Below are positions 1 to 13,400 of a stretch of DNA of 31,691 nucleotides, in pieces; the first letter of the stretch is position 1; each line of letters begins with the position of its first letter. Source of the stretch: Phoronis ovalis. Its lineage: Eukaryota; Phoronida; Phoronidae. The stretch covers positions 1-31,691 of the forward strand of contig JAOXYB010027179.1 in NCBI GenBank assembly GCA_028565635.1, written 5' to 3'. The notes below the pieces were generated by a model that saw only the letters and a program-made list of their open reading frames with translations, did not search any database and was not told where the DNA came from. Made by a program: the position numbers and the translations under genes.

Positions 1-54
1 CTCAAAATGTCCCTCTTGAATTCTATGCTTTCAGAAAATTTTATGCTATTTTGA

Positions 55-480
55 GAGTTTGAACTTTGACCTCTAGAAGACATCAAGGTCAACTTCAGAC
101 TGTCATATCTTAAAGTATACGCCTTAATGGACTAAACACTACGACTTGCAGTATGTTTCCTCCATGAAATTCATTTAAGATGCTTTAAAAAATCATCTTT
201 TAATACCTAAATATTCTAAAAAGTCATCAAAATGCCTTTTTATAATGTAATACCATCATTATGGAATATTTCGAGCAATTTTTGAATTTTGACCCCTAAA
301 TGACCTTTGACCCCACACAGTCAGCAATGGCCTACCCTGGGGATGTCAAATCTCAAATATCATGTCCTTGTCTATAACAGACTTTGAGATATGGCTTAGT
401 GAAAATTGGAAGATCAATAAATTAATTGAAAAGATGCCAAAAAAATAAAAATAAAGCATTTTAGTAAGGAAATATTCTCA
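55..480. repeat. Dispersed repeat family, left copies
   Basis: Two related units begin near 60 (TGAACTTTGACCTC) and 282 (TGAATTTTGACCCC). They share TGACCTTTGACC-type runs, AATGGCCTACC, GGGGATGTCAAA, CATGTCCTTG and a tail CTTTTAxTACCxAAAT. The same order recurs near the right edge at 29963-30305 in the same orientation. It is noncoding and I see no terminal repeats. Confidence 0.75.
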
Positions 481-762
481 ACAGTCATTGGTGTTTTGTG
501 GTTCTAGCTATGACATGTAACATAAACAAGAGTTGTTTTTCCTATAGTTAAAAAGACTTTATCTTGTCCTGTGGTTGTAATGATTCTAAGATGTTCATGT
601 ATAAAGATGATCTAATGTAGATAAAGTCTGAAAGCATCTTCTTACAAGCTGTGATAAAATAGTTAGTGATGTTACATAAAGTCTTTAATATTACAGGAAT
701 AATGTGAAAAACAAATAAACCCCTGACATTATATCTTACAAACAGTGTAATGTAATGTTCAA

Positions 763-1120
763 TTTCAAATGGATACTACATTCCATTGTTGAAATATATC
801 CCATTAACAGTGAATTTGACGCGCTTGATGTGGACGCCAGTCAGCCATTTTGGTTCTGAATGACCTCAAAATCAATAGGCTTCATTGTCACTATACGAGT
901 AATACATGATTTAAATTTCAAATGGATATCACATTCTCTTCTTGAGATATCCCACTTAACAGTGAATTTGATACGCTTGACGTGGACGCCAGTCGGCCAT
1001 TTTAGCTTTGAATGACCTCAAAATCAATAGGCTTCATTGTCACTATGGGAGTAATATATGATTTAAGTTTCAAATGGATATCACATTCCCTTCTTGAGAT
1101 ATCTCGATAACAGTGAATCT
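763..1120. repeat. 152-bp tandem repeat, 2.3 copies
   Basis: Units begin with TTTCAAATGGATA at 763, 916 and 1068, a period of 152-153 bp. The first two units are complete and share CAGTGAATTTGA, TGGACGCCAGTC, GGCCATTTT-like and ATCAATAGGCTTCATTGTCA segments. The third stops after about 50 bp and runs into unrelated sequence next to the last visible afadin exon. Confidence 0.9.
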
Positions 1121-1186
1121 GACGCGGCGGCAGACGCAGGGTAAATCCAAAGTACCTCCAGCCTATTGCTGGGGTAGCGTACGAAC

Positions 1187-1436
1187 CTTAGACTGTAAAT
1201 CTGCTATCATTTGATCTCTGCGCAGCTTAACACCATCTTCTTGTGATCTAGCCTGGCGTTCTTGTTCTTCTTTGACCCATGGGGATGGGGACAGTTGTTT
1301 GTCAGATCCAGCTGTATCAGATGTGAATGATGTGTTTACAGTTATCTGCTGAGAGGTCGGTGCTGCTTGACCTTGACCCGGATAACGACTTTGATCTTGG
1401 CCTTGCCAATCCCCAGGACCACGCTGAGATTCATAT
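1187..1436 (-). CDS. AFDN: Afadin exon 21: SP-x-PW motif and start of the tail coiled coil
   Basis: This 250-nt exon starts after TTTATAG| in phase 2. It encodes RYESQRGPGDWQGQDQSRY, then TVNTSFTSDTAG, LSPSPWVKEEQERQ and LRRDQMIADLQSK. LSPxPWxxE...EIQxLQSK is the conserved start of the afadin C-terminal coiled coil. In the family this continues for many residues, so I end the exon at AAG|GTTCGT (donor at 1186). Without splicing the frame reads eight more triplets to a TAG at 1163. No AATAAA is visible on this strand in the remaining 1.16 kb, which favours continuation off the window. Confidence 0.9.
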
Positions 1437-4400
1437 CTATAAATAAAAGTTTCACGCATGTTTAATGCAAACATTTTGTTAGGCAACTTTTGATACTTAT
1501 CCAATTGTAAAATGAACTGCAGATAATTATTATAGTTTCTATGAACTCATGCTAAATTAGTATTCCAGGATTATTAACACCTTGTGACTGAATCTATATC
1601 AAAGATATTTACCTGAGCTTGTATCAAAATATTTACTAAATATCTTTAACTGAATCAAGTGTACTTTACACTAATTCAACCTTTGCAATCAACCATGAAT
1701 ACAACATTTTCATGGTTACCTGTTTTGAGGTCTGTAAGGCTCTTGTGGTTGAGGGCCTGGTTGTTCACTAAACTGTTGTTGGAAGGAGTGCACAGTTTTC
1801 TGTTCATTATAACCATCCTGTCTTTGTTCCACAGAATATGCTGGGTATTGTTGCTGTGGAGGTCCTCGACGCCAGCCTTCTTGTTGTCTCAGATGTTCTG
1901 GAACAACTCTACCTTGAGGATCGTAGTTCACATAATCATGGACAGGTGGAGGTGGTGGCGGGAGATCCTCTGGCTGAACCGTTTCCTGTGGTGGTGGTGG
2001 AGGCAATTCCGGTGCCAACTCTGGTGGTGGAGGTGGCAAATCGGGCGATTCAGTTCGTCGGTTACCATACAGATGTTCCTGTCGTGGAGGTGTGGGTCTG
2101 TCTTGCCTGTAATGCTCATCTGGATGTCTCTGTGAGACGGGATAAGTTCCTGCTTGATAAGGAGATCTTGGAGCCTCTTGTCTTTCAGGTTCAAAGAAAT
2201 TTCTCTGACTTCGTCTAGGATCTACATCTTCCTTAGGTATTTCTTGTGGCGGAATCCTATTTTTATCAGGTTTCGGCATGACATTAGGTTTTGGAGCAGT
2301 GCTAGGAGGTTTCGCTTTTTCATCATGTGGAGGACGTTGCATTTGTTCAAAAGGTGGAGTTGTTTCTCTTGATCTAATTGGTGCATTTTGATAGAAGTTT
2401 TGCTGATACTGCTGGTTGCTTGCTTCACTACGTGGTATATCACCCTCACGGCCATAGGGAGATTGTGGTGGTCTTTGCTCATATCTTGTATCAGTTTGAG
2501 ATGGATGACGTCCCATTCTGTCATGATATTCTGATTTGGGTCTTCCCTGTCCAGATTCATGTCGGTCCTGGTGTGCCATTTCATGAGAGGATCGCGGTCT
2601 TGATGCAGAGGATCCATGTCGCATTTGTACTTGCTCTCGTTGAGCAGGTTCTTGCCTTAATGGTGCAGTGTCATGAAGCTGTTGTGATTGTTGATAAGGA
2701 CTTGCTCTTCCAGTGTCAGGATGTTGAGGACGCATATGGGGAGGAGCGTTACCATATCTACAAGAAACACCAATGAAATGATTACTAACTAACATTGACT
2801 ACATTGTGATATATATCCAAATTAAGATGAGTTTTTTTAGAACTTTGAACAAATTTATGTACATGACATGAATTCCTTATAGATACACCTCCAAGAATGA
2901 TTGCAGCTTCTTGCAACTAATTATCTTACAGAGTAAAATGGTTTTTTTTTTGACATAGTACATATTTTGCACAGCATAAGTTCTGCTATTTAATTAGCTG
3001 TTAAAAATATAGCTTTACAAATAACTATTTTAATACAAATACTTATCCTAAGATGGGTTTTACAAATCATATTCACCTGTTATCGGGAGGGGGATAATTT
3101 TGATATGTTGGTTGATTCCTCGGATCTCTGGGATCACGGATATCCTGCGGTCCAGAACGATTTAAATATTCTCTCTGTTGCTCTTGAGGACCTGAACATA
3201 TAACAATCATTGATCATTCCAAGAATTAAAACTGAATAACATTTTACTGGCCATTGATAACATGACAAGCTAAACATTATTCCCAGTATTTGGGTTACAA
3301 GGGGTGTTCTTACTGCATGATGAACAAAAATCAAAGTCCTCACATGTCAAAACTCACCTGGCCTATTTACATAATCATGTGATCTCTGTTGGTAAGATCT
3401 TGGCAGAGTGCTGGATGACATGGCCTGACGAGGTTGACCCATACTTCTTTCCATTTGTTCTTCCTTCAGATTTGATGTCGACTTCGAGCGATCATTAATT
3501 GGTTCCTGTCCTCTATATTGACCACCATAAGGAGGGAAACCTTCCCGGTCTCCTGGTCTTTCTTGTTGCTGATCTGCAGTGCGAAGAAGATTAAATTACA
3601 TAAGAGATTTATTACAACTTTCCCCAACAATGTTTATTCCTGCGTTAAAGATATCGCACGAATGAACTAAAATGTGAAAGGGGGCAAATTGGGGAATAGT
3701 CTACTGGTATGTAGCAGTATAAGACACCAACATTTAGAGATGCCCTTTACCAATATTACAGATATGTCGAGCATAATATTTCAAAAACCTGTACATTGAG
3801 CATGCATAACCTAATATTTCCTAGGACTTTACCAATAGTCTCAAGTGCAACAGATGGAGACTGAGATGACTGACTGCTGATTAGCTTAGTACTGGATATA
3901 TGCTTCGATTCCTATATCACACTACTGGCACAATTCAGTTTACACGGCAATAATAAAAGGATTGAATTAAATGCCAACTGTGAAAGATACTGCAATTGAG
4001 AACATAATATGATAATGGTGCAGTATGTTAACATGTTATTACTTACTGATCAAAGAGGAGACACTTTTGCTTCTTACTCGGGCTAAGTCCCGACGTTCTG
4101 GGGAAATGTATCGTTTTGCAGGTGGAGATTTAGTTTCTCCACCATTGTCATCAATCTCGTATACTAATTCTCTAAGATCTGCTACATCATTTTGACAAAA
4201 AGGTGTGACATTCATATTTTTAAGACGAGCAATTTCTAGACGTTCTTTAGATAATGAAGGTCTACGACGTGACTTTTTATTACTATTTCTTTTTTCTTCG
4301 TCTGCTTCATAGACAAGTTGTCGCAAAGTTGAGTCTTCCTGCCCGTACAATGATGTGACACTTTTGCTACGAATACGACTAATTTCTCGACGTGTTGGTG

Positions 4401-7400
4401 ATACTTTACTATACAAAGGTTTTGGACCAGGTACATTATCTGTATCTGTTCTGTCGACCTGATAAATGAGGGCTCTTAAATTAGCAGTACTATTCAATTT
4501 AGGAGAATTAGGTTTTTGCACATAATTCTGATTGACATCAATTTCAGAATCATTTTTATTGTTTTCCAATTTCCACTCCTCGACTTCATTTATTAGGTCT
4601 TTAACACTGGCTTTTCTCTCATGCAGTCGGCGTAGATCAGCTGGTGGTGAGGAAATTGAAACCTCTGACGAGCTGCATGAAAGTGGATAACATCTTTGCT
4701 CTGATGCTGTAATCAAGTCACCGATGCTAGACCTCTTGTCTGACAAAATTTCAAATTCATAAGGAAGTTGTGACATGGATTTTTCAGAGAAAGTAGAAGA
4801 AAAGTTTCCATCAATGTCAGAAAGACTTTGATTACTCACTTTTCGAAGTCTTGGTGAAACTTCATCTCTGTTCTCAGTTTCAATGATTAACTCTTTAACA
4901 CTGGATTTGCATTTATACAACTTTTGCAAATCAGCTGGAAATGACGGGGGTTTAGCTACTGGCTCAGCTAGTTCGATCGTATCACGGATTTCAGCTTTAG
5001 TGACTAAATCTTGAACACTCTGTCTACGGTCATGAGCTTTAGTCAAAGTCCTATTTGTGTCTAGGGAAAAATTCAATGAGTCTAGGCTACACGAATGCAT
5101 AAGATGTTCTCCTTTTCTTTGTGCTGAATGCCCATTTTCTACCTCAAAGACAGAATCATCTGGAGTAACGTTTATTTCAGAACTACAAAATGAACCGTTA
5201 TCATTCAAGTGAATAGTGATTTCAGTTTTATTTTTCAGACTATTATTAGCTATCATCATTGAGGCATTATCATCTCGAGCAGTCTGCAAATCCCTTTGCT
5301 CAGACTCTTCAATAATCTGTTGTATACTAGCTTTACGTTCGTGTTGATTTTTGTTCAGCTCCTTTGGCGTGGATGGTGATTTTACAAGAGGTCCAGGGCT
5401 TTTCAACTTTCCGCTCACAACATCATTGTTGATTTTAGCAATATTATCCCTTTCTTCGGCTTCTAATACAATATGTTTCAAACTTTTACTACGTTTCAAC
5501 AATGGTAAATCTTTTGGCCTTTTATTCACAGAATCGGAGACTTTTGCTTTTGGTACTTTGAGTTTACCATCTACTATGTCCTCATCAATATTTGCTACAA
5601 AGTCTCTTCTCTCTGCATCCCGTATCTTTTCCTCCATATCCTTACAACTTAAACTACGAGATCGTGTAAGAACATTCCGCTTTCTAACTGAATCTTCATT
5701 TACCGACGACAGTGGAGATCTCGCTTTACCCTCAATAACCTCGCTAGCCCTCCTGGCATGACGATCGCGATCTTCTGCTTTGGTAATTACTTCTCGTAGA
5801 CTTGCACGACGCTTACGTTCATTAAGGTATTTAACTTCACGTGCCTTGATCAAGCGTAAGTCTATAGGTGACAGGTTAAAGGTTACACATAAACCACCAC
5901 AATTATGATGAAAACATGAAGTAGTAAAAAGATGCAACAGATTTCATAAGTTAAACATACTTTTTACATATGGAGTCTTAAAGCTATTAAAAACATCTAT
6001 CAGTGGAGGATTATAATGTGTCCTCCCACATTTGTTATATTTATCTAATACTAATCTACAGCTATCTCAATGTTAGCTCCTTTTACAGATAAACTTTCAG
6101 ATCAAGGTCGCAGCAATGGCTGAGTTTGAAGTGTGACCTTTGTTACCCCTTTAGCTTGAAGATTCCATAGTTAATAGTAAGTTCAACCTGTGTATCAGTT
6201 ACACCTTTTTAAAGATGAAATATGTATGATGATGATGATGATGACTGAGGATGACCATTACGACAATGATGTACTTACTGTGAAGTGCTGGTGACGAACG
6301 GCTGTCAGGCCCTTGATTTAACGGACGGCCCTTTTCCATGGGACCTGGGCCTCTATGATATCCAGGAGGATGTTCTCGCATAGGGCTATTATCTTTTGGC
6401 CCATTAAACCTTGAAACATCCTCACTCTTTGGACGAGACTTATTAGCACTGCCAGGACCCTCCTGCTGTCGGCGGTTATCAGCTGCAAAGTTACACCAGC
6501 ATCAAAGTATTTTCTTAAGCACAACACTACTAATTACGCATTTAAGTAAGCAAATAACATAAATTCAGTGATTTTCTAAAATATTATTTTCAAGACCTTG
6601 AGATGTTAATGCAACAATGAAGTATACATATGTAACCACATAATAACGTGTCCCACATAATGACAAATGAGTACAACATCATGGCACAAGGAACAGTGGC
6701 TAGAACTTGAATGCACTTTCTAGACACCTCAGGTAGATTTAGGATTCCTGTGAAGGTGACACGGGATCATTTTTGGCTCAAATTTTTTATGCATTTAAGA
6801 TATAACAGAGGAAAATACATAAATGCTCCAATCAGTCCCTAAATCTATTACTGGACAAACTATCTTGACATTAAAGCCTTAATCTGAGAGAACTATTTTT
6901 TCAATATTATTAAACTTATCTTTGACCATTAGGACATAAAAATTCCACTGTTGGTATAGATTTTTACAAAAAATACATACCTCTTTGCATTTCTGGTGAT
7001 GGCTGACTGAGCAACGTAGCGAGACCGTGGTATATTGCTCCTTGTTTAGCAACTTTCAATGTAACAGTATGACCAGTTCGTGTCATCAACTCTGCAGCTC
7101 TATAATGTAAAATTTTATTTAAAATTCTAGAATTGAATCCAATAGTGCTATTGTCACAGGCATACTCTGGTATAATTTAAATAACCTTCGCACAAATACT
7201 TCACCACTTTCCTCTGTAAGCTTATAGTTACAAGTATATAGCATACTACTGTACAAACCTCTGCCTTGTAATACAGCTCCGATATTTAATAACATGTACA
7301 GTTTGTATATTATAACAAAAGAAGTACTTAGCTACAAGCTGCTACAGCTACTTCTGGTAAACGATACTTAACAAGACATGTCCTCGATTATCTTATATAG

Positions 7401-10400
7401 AAATGTACATTAACTAGTTCATTCACTTTTCTTTAAACCACTTTCAGTGGATAGTACCATTCGGGAAAACTTATACATGCTTTATACTTTCAATGAGTTG
7501 CGTTTCAGGTAAAGATAGACTAATAAAAGTATACATTTTTGAAAAGGTAATAACATAAGGATTATACAAGTTACTTCACTTATTTGTCACAAGGTTTTGT
7601 AATAATTAATGTTATCTTTTCATTTAGCTGTTAAAAAATTTGACATGAAGTTAATAGTTTCAAAAAGTTGTGTTGAATGGTACTTAATAAAATAACATGC
7701 CCATTAGCAGTTTTATTTGATAAAGAAAGACACTTACTTTTCTTGTGTTAGTCCTACTAGGTTCTTGCCGTCTACCTCTAGCAATTGATCACCAGCTTGC
7801 AAACGGCCATCCTAGAGAATATATTTTAAAAATTTACAATAACATAACCGATTGACAAGCCTACAACGTTATAACTGACAAGAAAAATGCTTTTGAAAAC
7901 TAAGTTATTGATATAGCTATACATCTCTTTATTCAACAAAGTATTAAGCAAATAATAAACTGTAATAACATAAATACAAAGGTATTCAAATTCTTTTTAA
8001 AATTGAGAGATAAAGACAACTGACCAGTGCAGCAGCTCCTCCAGGTACGACGGACTTGACATAGATTCCTCGATCTTTCTGATGTTCACCCTGTAACAGA
8101 AGGGAACACAAACATAAGCATGTGAAAATAATATCTTAAGCTGCTGTAAGTAAAAACAATACATTAAAGAATGTAAAAGATTTGAGAAGCATACACCATG
8201 AACATTTAGTATTTTTGTATGAAAGTATGCTTAAAGGCCTCACAAGCAATGAATAATAAAATTTTATTTTTCAACTTTCATGACAATTTTTTATTGCTAT
8301 TCAAGTGTATGCTTTCAAAGGAAATCATGCTATAATGAAAAAAGATTGTGACAAGAGGAAGCACTGGAAAATATGAAATGGAAGTAGTCATGTACAAAAT
8401 ATGAAATGGAAGTAGTGATGTACAAAATATGAAATGGAAGTAGTGATGTACAAAATGGGAGGCAGCCACAACTGTGTTACAAATACCCATAAGTCACCAA
8501 ACCAAAAGGACTTGTTTTAATTCATCAGTAATTGCACAACCTGACAGGTTTTCAGCTTGCAAAATGTTCTCAAAAACATGCAAAAACTTAATTTTTCGTG
8601 GCGGTGAAATCACAGTTCACTGGTGTGCCCAGTTAATGAGAACGTGATAGATGAAGCATGAGATGTATTGATAAACCACAGGTACACAAACACTTACAAA
8701 CAATCACAATAAAATAAGCACTATAAAACATATATAAATAATCTCAGGACAATGGAAATTATAAGATTGTATCAAACTTATTATAAGGTAATAAAAGCAT
8801 TAATTGTGCAAGTAAATTATGATTTCAATTTAAAAATGGCAATGCTGTGATAAGAGTACCTAAAATAGTTAATAAACCTAAAAGTTTTCTGAACATGTTA
8901 AAAATTATAAATAAAATATTACCAGTACTGAAAATGTCAATTTTAACAATTATGGAAAAATTCAATATACTATCAATAGATTAGTTCCATAACATTTTTA
9001 TGCATTCTTGGTCTAAATACTTTTAAAGAAATATTTATATAAACCCTAAATATAACCAGATTAAGTAAGTACATACTGTTCAAGGCACCAGTCATTGTCC
9101 TGGGTGACTGTTCTATTTCTCACCTTACTTTATGTGTACTGGATCTAACTAAAAATTTGTTCTTCATAACATCATAAAATAACTAAAACTAAGATTTGTT
9201 TAAGAACAAGAAAAACTATATGTGTCCTATAAAGTCACAAAACAAACAATATGTGTATATCTTTTTCTTTGTGTCTACAATTCAAATGCTGGCGACATAC
9301 ATTTCATGTGTATACAAGCAGTTTTTATTATATGTAAATAAATATGTGCCATCTACAGCTAGAAATTCAATTAGAAAACTTTTTTTGGTTATTGTCAAAA
9401 TTTATACTTTAAAAACATGCATTTAATATTATTACTTAGCCTAAACATTTGCAATTAGTACAATTTATAAATGAAAATTTGTTATGCAAAGCTGCATATC
9501 TGGCGTACACTAAACATGTTTTAATTTATCTTACTACAAGGTAACTAGCCAAAGTACCAAACATTCTGCCATATTGCAGAAGAGTTAATACTAGGAAATT
9601 CAAGACAATGAAAAAGTGAACTTAAATGATAGGTTGCAGACAAATCAAATCTTTTATTAATTTATAATAATTCAATTTGTATGTATGTTGTTTGCAAGGT
9701 GAGCTATATCTACACAAAACAAAGGAAAATTATTAACTATTTTATCACCAGCAGCATGCTATTTCAAACTGTCTCATTAAGGTGAAGAACTAGTATATTC
9801 AAGAATACACTATTTCAGGACAATTGCATGGTTCTAGTCCTTGGAACTACATAATTCTACTAAAAACTGCTGATATTAGTATCAGAAAACAAGCCCTCCC
9901 CAATAAATATGTCCAAAGTGCTATATAAAATTAATGCAAACAAAGTAATAAATCTGATTATTAAAAAATAACTGTGACATTAAACAACTCTATCGATGCA
10001 CTTTGACTCCATTACCAAGGATATAGCAGATTAATTTTAGAGCAGTTGTCATCCTGTACACAAGGAGATGTTTAAAATAAGATAGTTGCCCAGTTTCCAC
10101 ATGTAATAAATATGAGAATTAAAACAATTCTTTTGATAGATGCTTCCAAGTATTTACGCCCAATTCCTCCAAAAAATTACAACAAAGTCCTTAACAGTGC
10201 TATCCTTTGAACCCAAAGCTCACAACATTACCTTCAGAATAAATTTTCTGAGATGCCCTCTAAAGAAATCAGACTAATCCTAGAAATAATGTCGACTAGG
10301 GTTGCTTTGAAAGTAGTGACAAGGGACAAATATCTATTAATGGGTTCTTAATAACCAACATTGTAACAGAACTAATTTGCAACAGGTTTAAATACCTCAG

Positions 10401-13400
10401 GATGCTTGGCAACATGTACATTACTTTACAAGCATTAACAATTCTAATTGTACCTTAAGAGCAATCAATAAATGTAAAAAGCCCTAATGTAAACTGATGT
10501 ATTTTATATTCATTTATAACAAGATATGATTGGTATTATGACAAGCATAAACAAGATAAGGCTTGTTCTAGATAACAACTAATGGTATTAAAGAACAAGT
10601 TTCGGCTAATCTTTTCATGAAAGTAAAGTAAAAATTCAAAACACTATTATGAACATTTTATAAACTAAAGATGGCATTTATTTCAACATCCCCTTAGTTC
10701 ATTTCCTAGTCAAAACTAAAATTAAAATGTCACTAGTCATAAATTTTGCATAACAACTTTCAATATATCCACCAAGAATGTGCATAAAATGTATATTACA
10801 ATATTTTTAGGTTTCCTAAGAATAACCATTCTTGTCCTATGAAGAGTTCAGTAATTTAATAAATGAAAATTATTAATTCTAAAGAATGACTCACCTGTCT
10901 GGTTAAAATATTTTACCTATTACCTAAGAAGTTTCTATAAAAGAAACCATCAGCATGTGCACCAATCCAGAAATGAACTCAGAAATATAAATGTCCACAT
11001 GCAAATGTGGTAAATTCGATACAGTTCAAATTTCTTATAGTGTTAAAGCTACAGACATCTAGCCACAAATACAAAACGAATTTCTTATCCCGTATGGCTG
11101 TTACTATGTGTAAAGTCTCATGGCTTGTTTTGCAATATTTTCAGCTTGATATTTAAAATTTATTAAGTGTATATAGGAACTTGTATCAAATAATGTTCAC
11201 ATTGGAACAATTGCAACTATATCCAAGCCTATGTTGTTTATTCAACAGCTTCAGAAGTGCTTCTTTTCAAAATAATACTGCATAATCCCAACAGCAATTT
11301 AAATCCTGTTTCCTCAAAGCTCAATGTCAAGCAGACGTCACTTATAACAAATTCAACAAATCTTTTTTGCAAAGTATCCTAACAAGTTTGTTTGTTCAGC
11401 AATTTCAGAAGTAGCACACTCTAAATAATAATTTAATCCTTTACTATTCAAATCTGTCTCCAAATTTTAACAAGCCTCAATATGAAATAGAAGTCACAGA
11501 TCAAATACAAATCTTTTTAAATTTGTGTCTCTGACCTTTGCACTATCAAGATAAGGATTATGAGTCAAATTACTATATCAAGCCTTGCCTCTACCTCCAC
11601 TTTCCTGGCAGTTTTCAGCTACCTCATCCAGTGATCACAGTATGGGTGCTAATTATATGCCAGCTTGTGAAATAACATACAAATTTGCAGTTCTTATTGC
11701 CTACTCAGTGTTATATTCACAATTACACTAGTGGGTATGTTAACACATTTCTATAGGCTTCTATATCCTGGTAAATCTTGAATAGAAATGAATTGTTAGG
11801 TAAATAATAAACCAACTTTAATACAGGCATATGTGATAAAGTCAAATTTAGTTCCTAAAAATCTGATCAGTCTGCACTATTGAAACACTTGTTTTTTTCT
11901 CCTAAAATGTGTTCAAACTTATTTTTTGAAGTCCTACAGTATATTAACACGAATTTGAATTTGTTTTTTCAAATTCTAAGATCCCGAAGAATACATAAAA
12001 TCTAAAATGTTGATAGGGTTGGAATAAATACACAATATTCGAAACATAATAGCCAATATTTTTGAAAGGTTTATAGTCCACAAAGAGAATAACTTCATAG
12101 CAGTTCAAGGGTTGAGTACCATAACTTATATAAATGCATAAAGGATATGTTAATTGTTTTACCAAGAAAAAGTTTTATATAAGTAATATATATATTATAC
12201 TAAACAACCCACCTAAATGATTCTAAAGCAATTTCCTATTTAAGGTATTTAATTATGCATCACAAAAAAAGGTAGAACATGTTATAAAAGAAGTCAATTA
12301 AATTTTTTAAACCACAAACATTTCAGGACAAGGAAACAACTTATCGTGAAAAACTTCAAATTCATAGAAATACTAAACAAAAAAAATTGCAAGAAACCAA
12401 CTTAAGTAATGCTATATCTTACTCATTTGTTATTAAAACTAATGCTTATGTTGAAGTTCTTTTCTTATTTGACTTGTACATAACTTTTGTACATCGTAAC
12501 TAATTAGTTACTTTCTGCAACACCTATATGAGGTTTAGGTATGAATATATGAACTTTAAATTTTAGAGCACTTTTATTTAAACAATTATCGATTATAACT
12601 GTGCTATTTCATATTTTCAACAAGGATTTTATTGTTTGTGCAGACCATAGTTAAAGTCCATTAACAAAACTCGCCAGGCTATAGCTGTGCTTGTTTTGTT
12701 TGGATACTATGGACATTACAAAATAAAACAAATTTATTGCAGGCTTTCCGACCAACCACAGAGCTTCTTAAAATTTAATATTTGCATATAACTAATTCAG
12801 AATAAGTCAATCTAAAATAGATGTGCCAAATAAAATTTACCCATAGCAAATAAATCTAACACAAAATATGAAGAATATCAGTTTTCCAAAATTTTGAGTC
12901 TTATTACAAGAAATTATTAATCCTTTACAAACAAAAATCTTGAAAAGTTTGTTGTGTGAAAAAACAAAGGCACGCTTCTATAGTAAAGAAAAGAAATAAC
13001 TCCACATCCCAGCTGTACATGAAATTTGAAATGCATTCACCTATCAAAGAAAGTCAAAAGGTGTGCAGTGAAGTTTGAAAAATGGAGACTAGAATCAAAC
13101 CCTCAGGGAAAAAACTAACAAGTTCTCAAACAATAAAAATTTCACATGGAAAAAAACAACTAAAACCACACTCGTTAACAAGATAAACATTTAGTGAAAC
13201 TACATAAAATATTATTGTAGACTGAAGTCAAAAGATTACGTTTATAGAAACACCTTTACATATGAAAATTATAGCAATGTAAAATGAATGGACTGCGATT
13301 GATGAATTATGCAAAAGTTAACCACAAGTAGACAATCATATGAAGTTGCAAGTGAAAATTAAATAGAAAATGATAAGAATTAAAAAAAAAATCTGTTCAT

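Noticed and set aside
1659-2372. Plus-strand frames of 72-158 codons opposite the proline/glutamine-rich exon
   Set aside because: They are antisense shadows of afadin exon 20; Trp/Leu-rich or Val-rich composition is the mirror of Pro/Gln codons, and they lack splice or family support.
5351-5761. 136-codon plus-strand frame
   Set aside because: Antisense to the giant exon 17, which has clear protein repeats and phase-matched splice sites on the minus strand.
4047-5937. Start of exon 17 at the upstream ATG (5937)
   Set aside because: The frame upstream of 5861 is intronic; acceptor CACCTATAG|AC and phase agreement with exon 16 make 5861 the exon start.
6199-6270. His-run coding extension after SSPALH
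   Set aside because: It lies past a strong GTAAGT donor and comes from the ATG microsatellite, so it is intronic.
8278-8490. 70-codon minus-strand frame with repeated FHFIF-type residues
   Set aside because: Produced by the 28-bp minisatellite; no start context or splice support.
9196-9426. 76-codon plus-strand frame
   Set aside because: Very AT-rich composition (Lys, Tyr, Phe, Ile) typical of chance frames; no support.
11944-12165. 73-codon minus-strand frame
   Set aside because: Same reason as other AT-rich intronic frames; no splice acceptor and donor pair of usable phase recognised.
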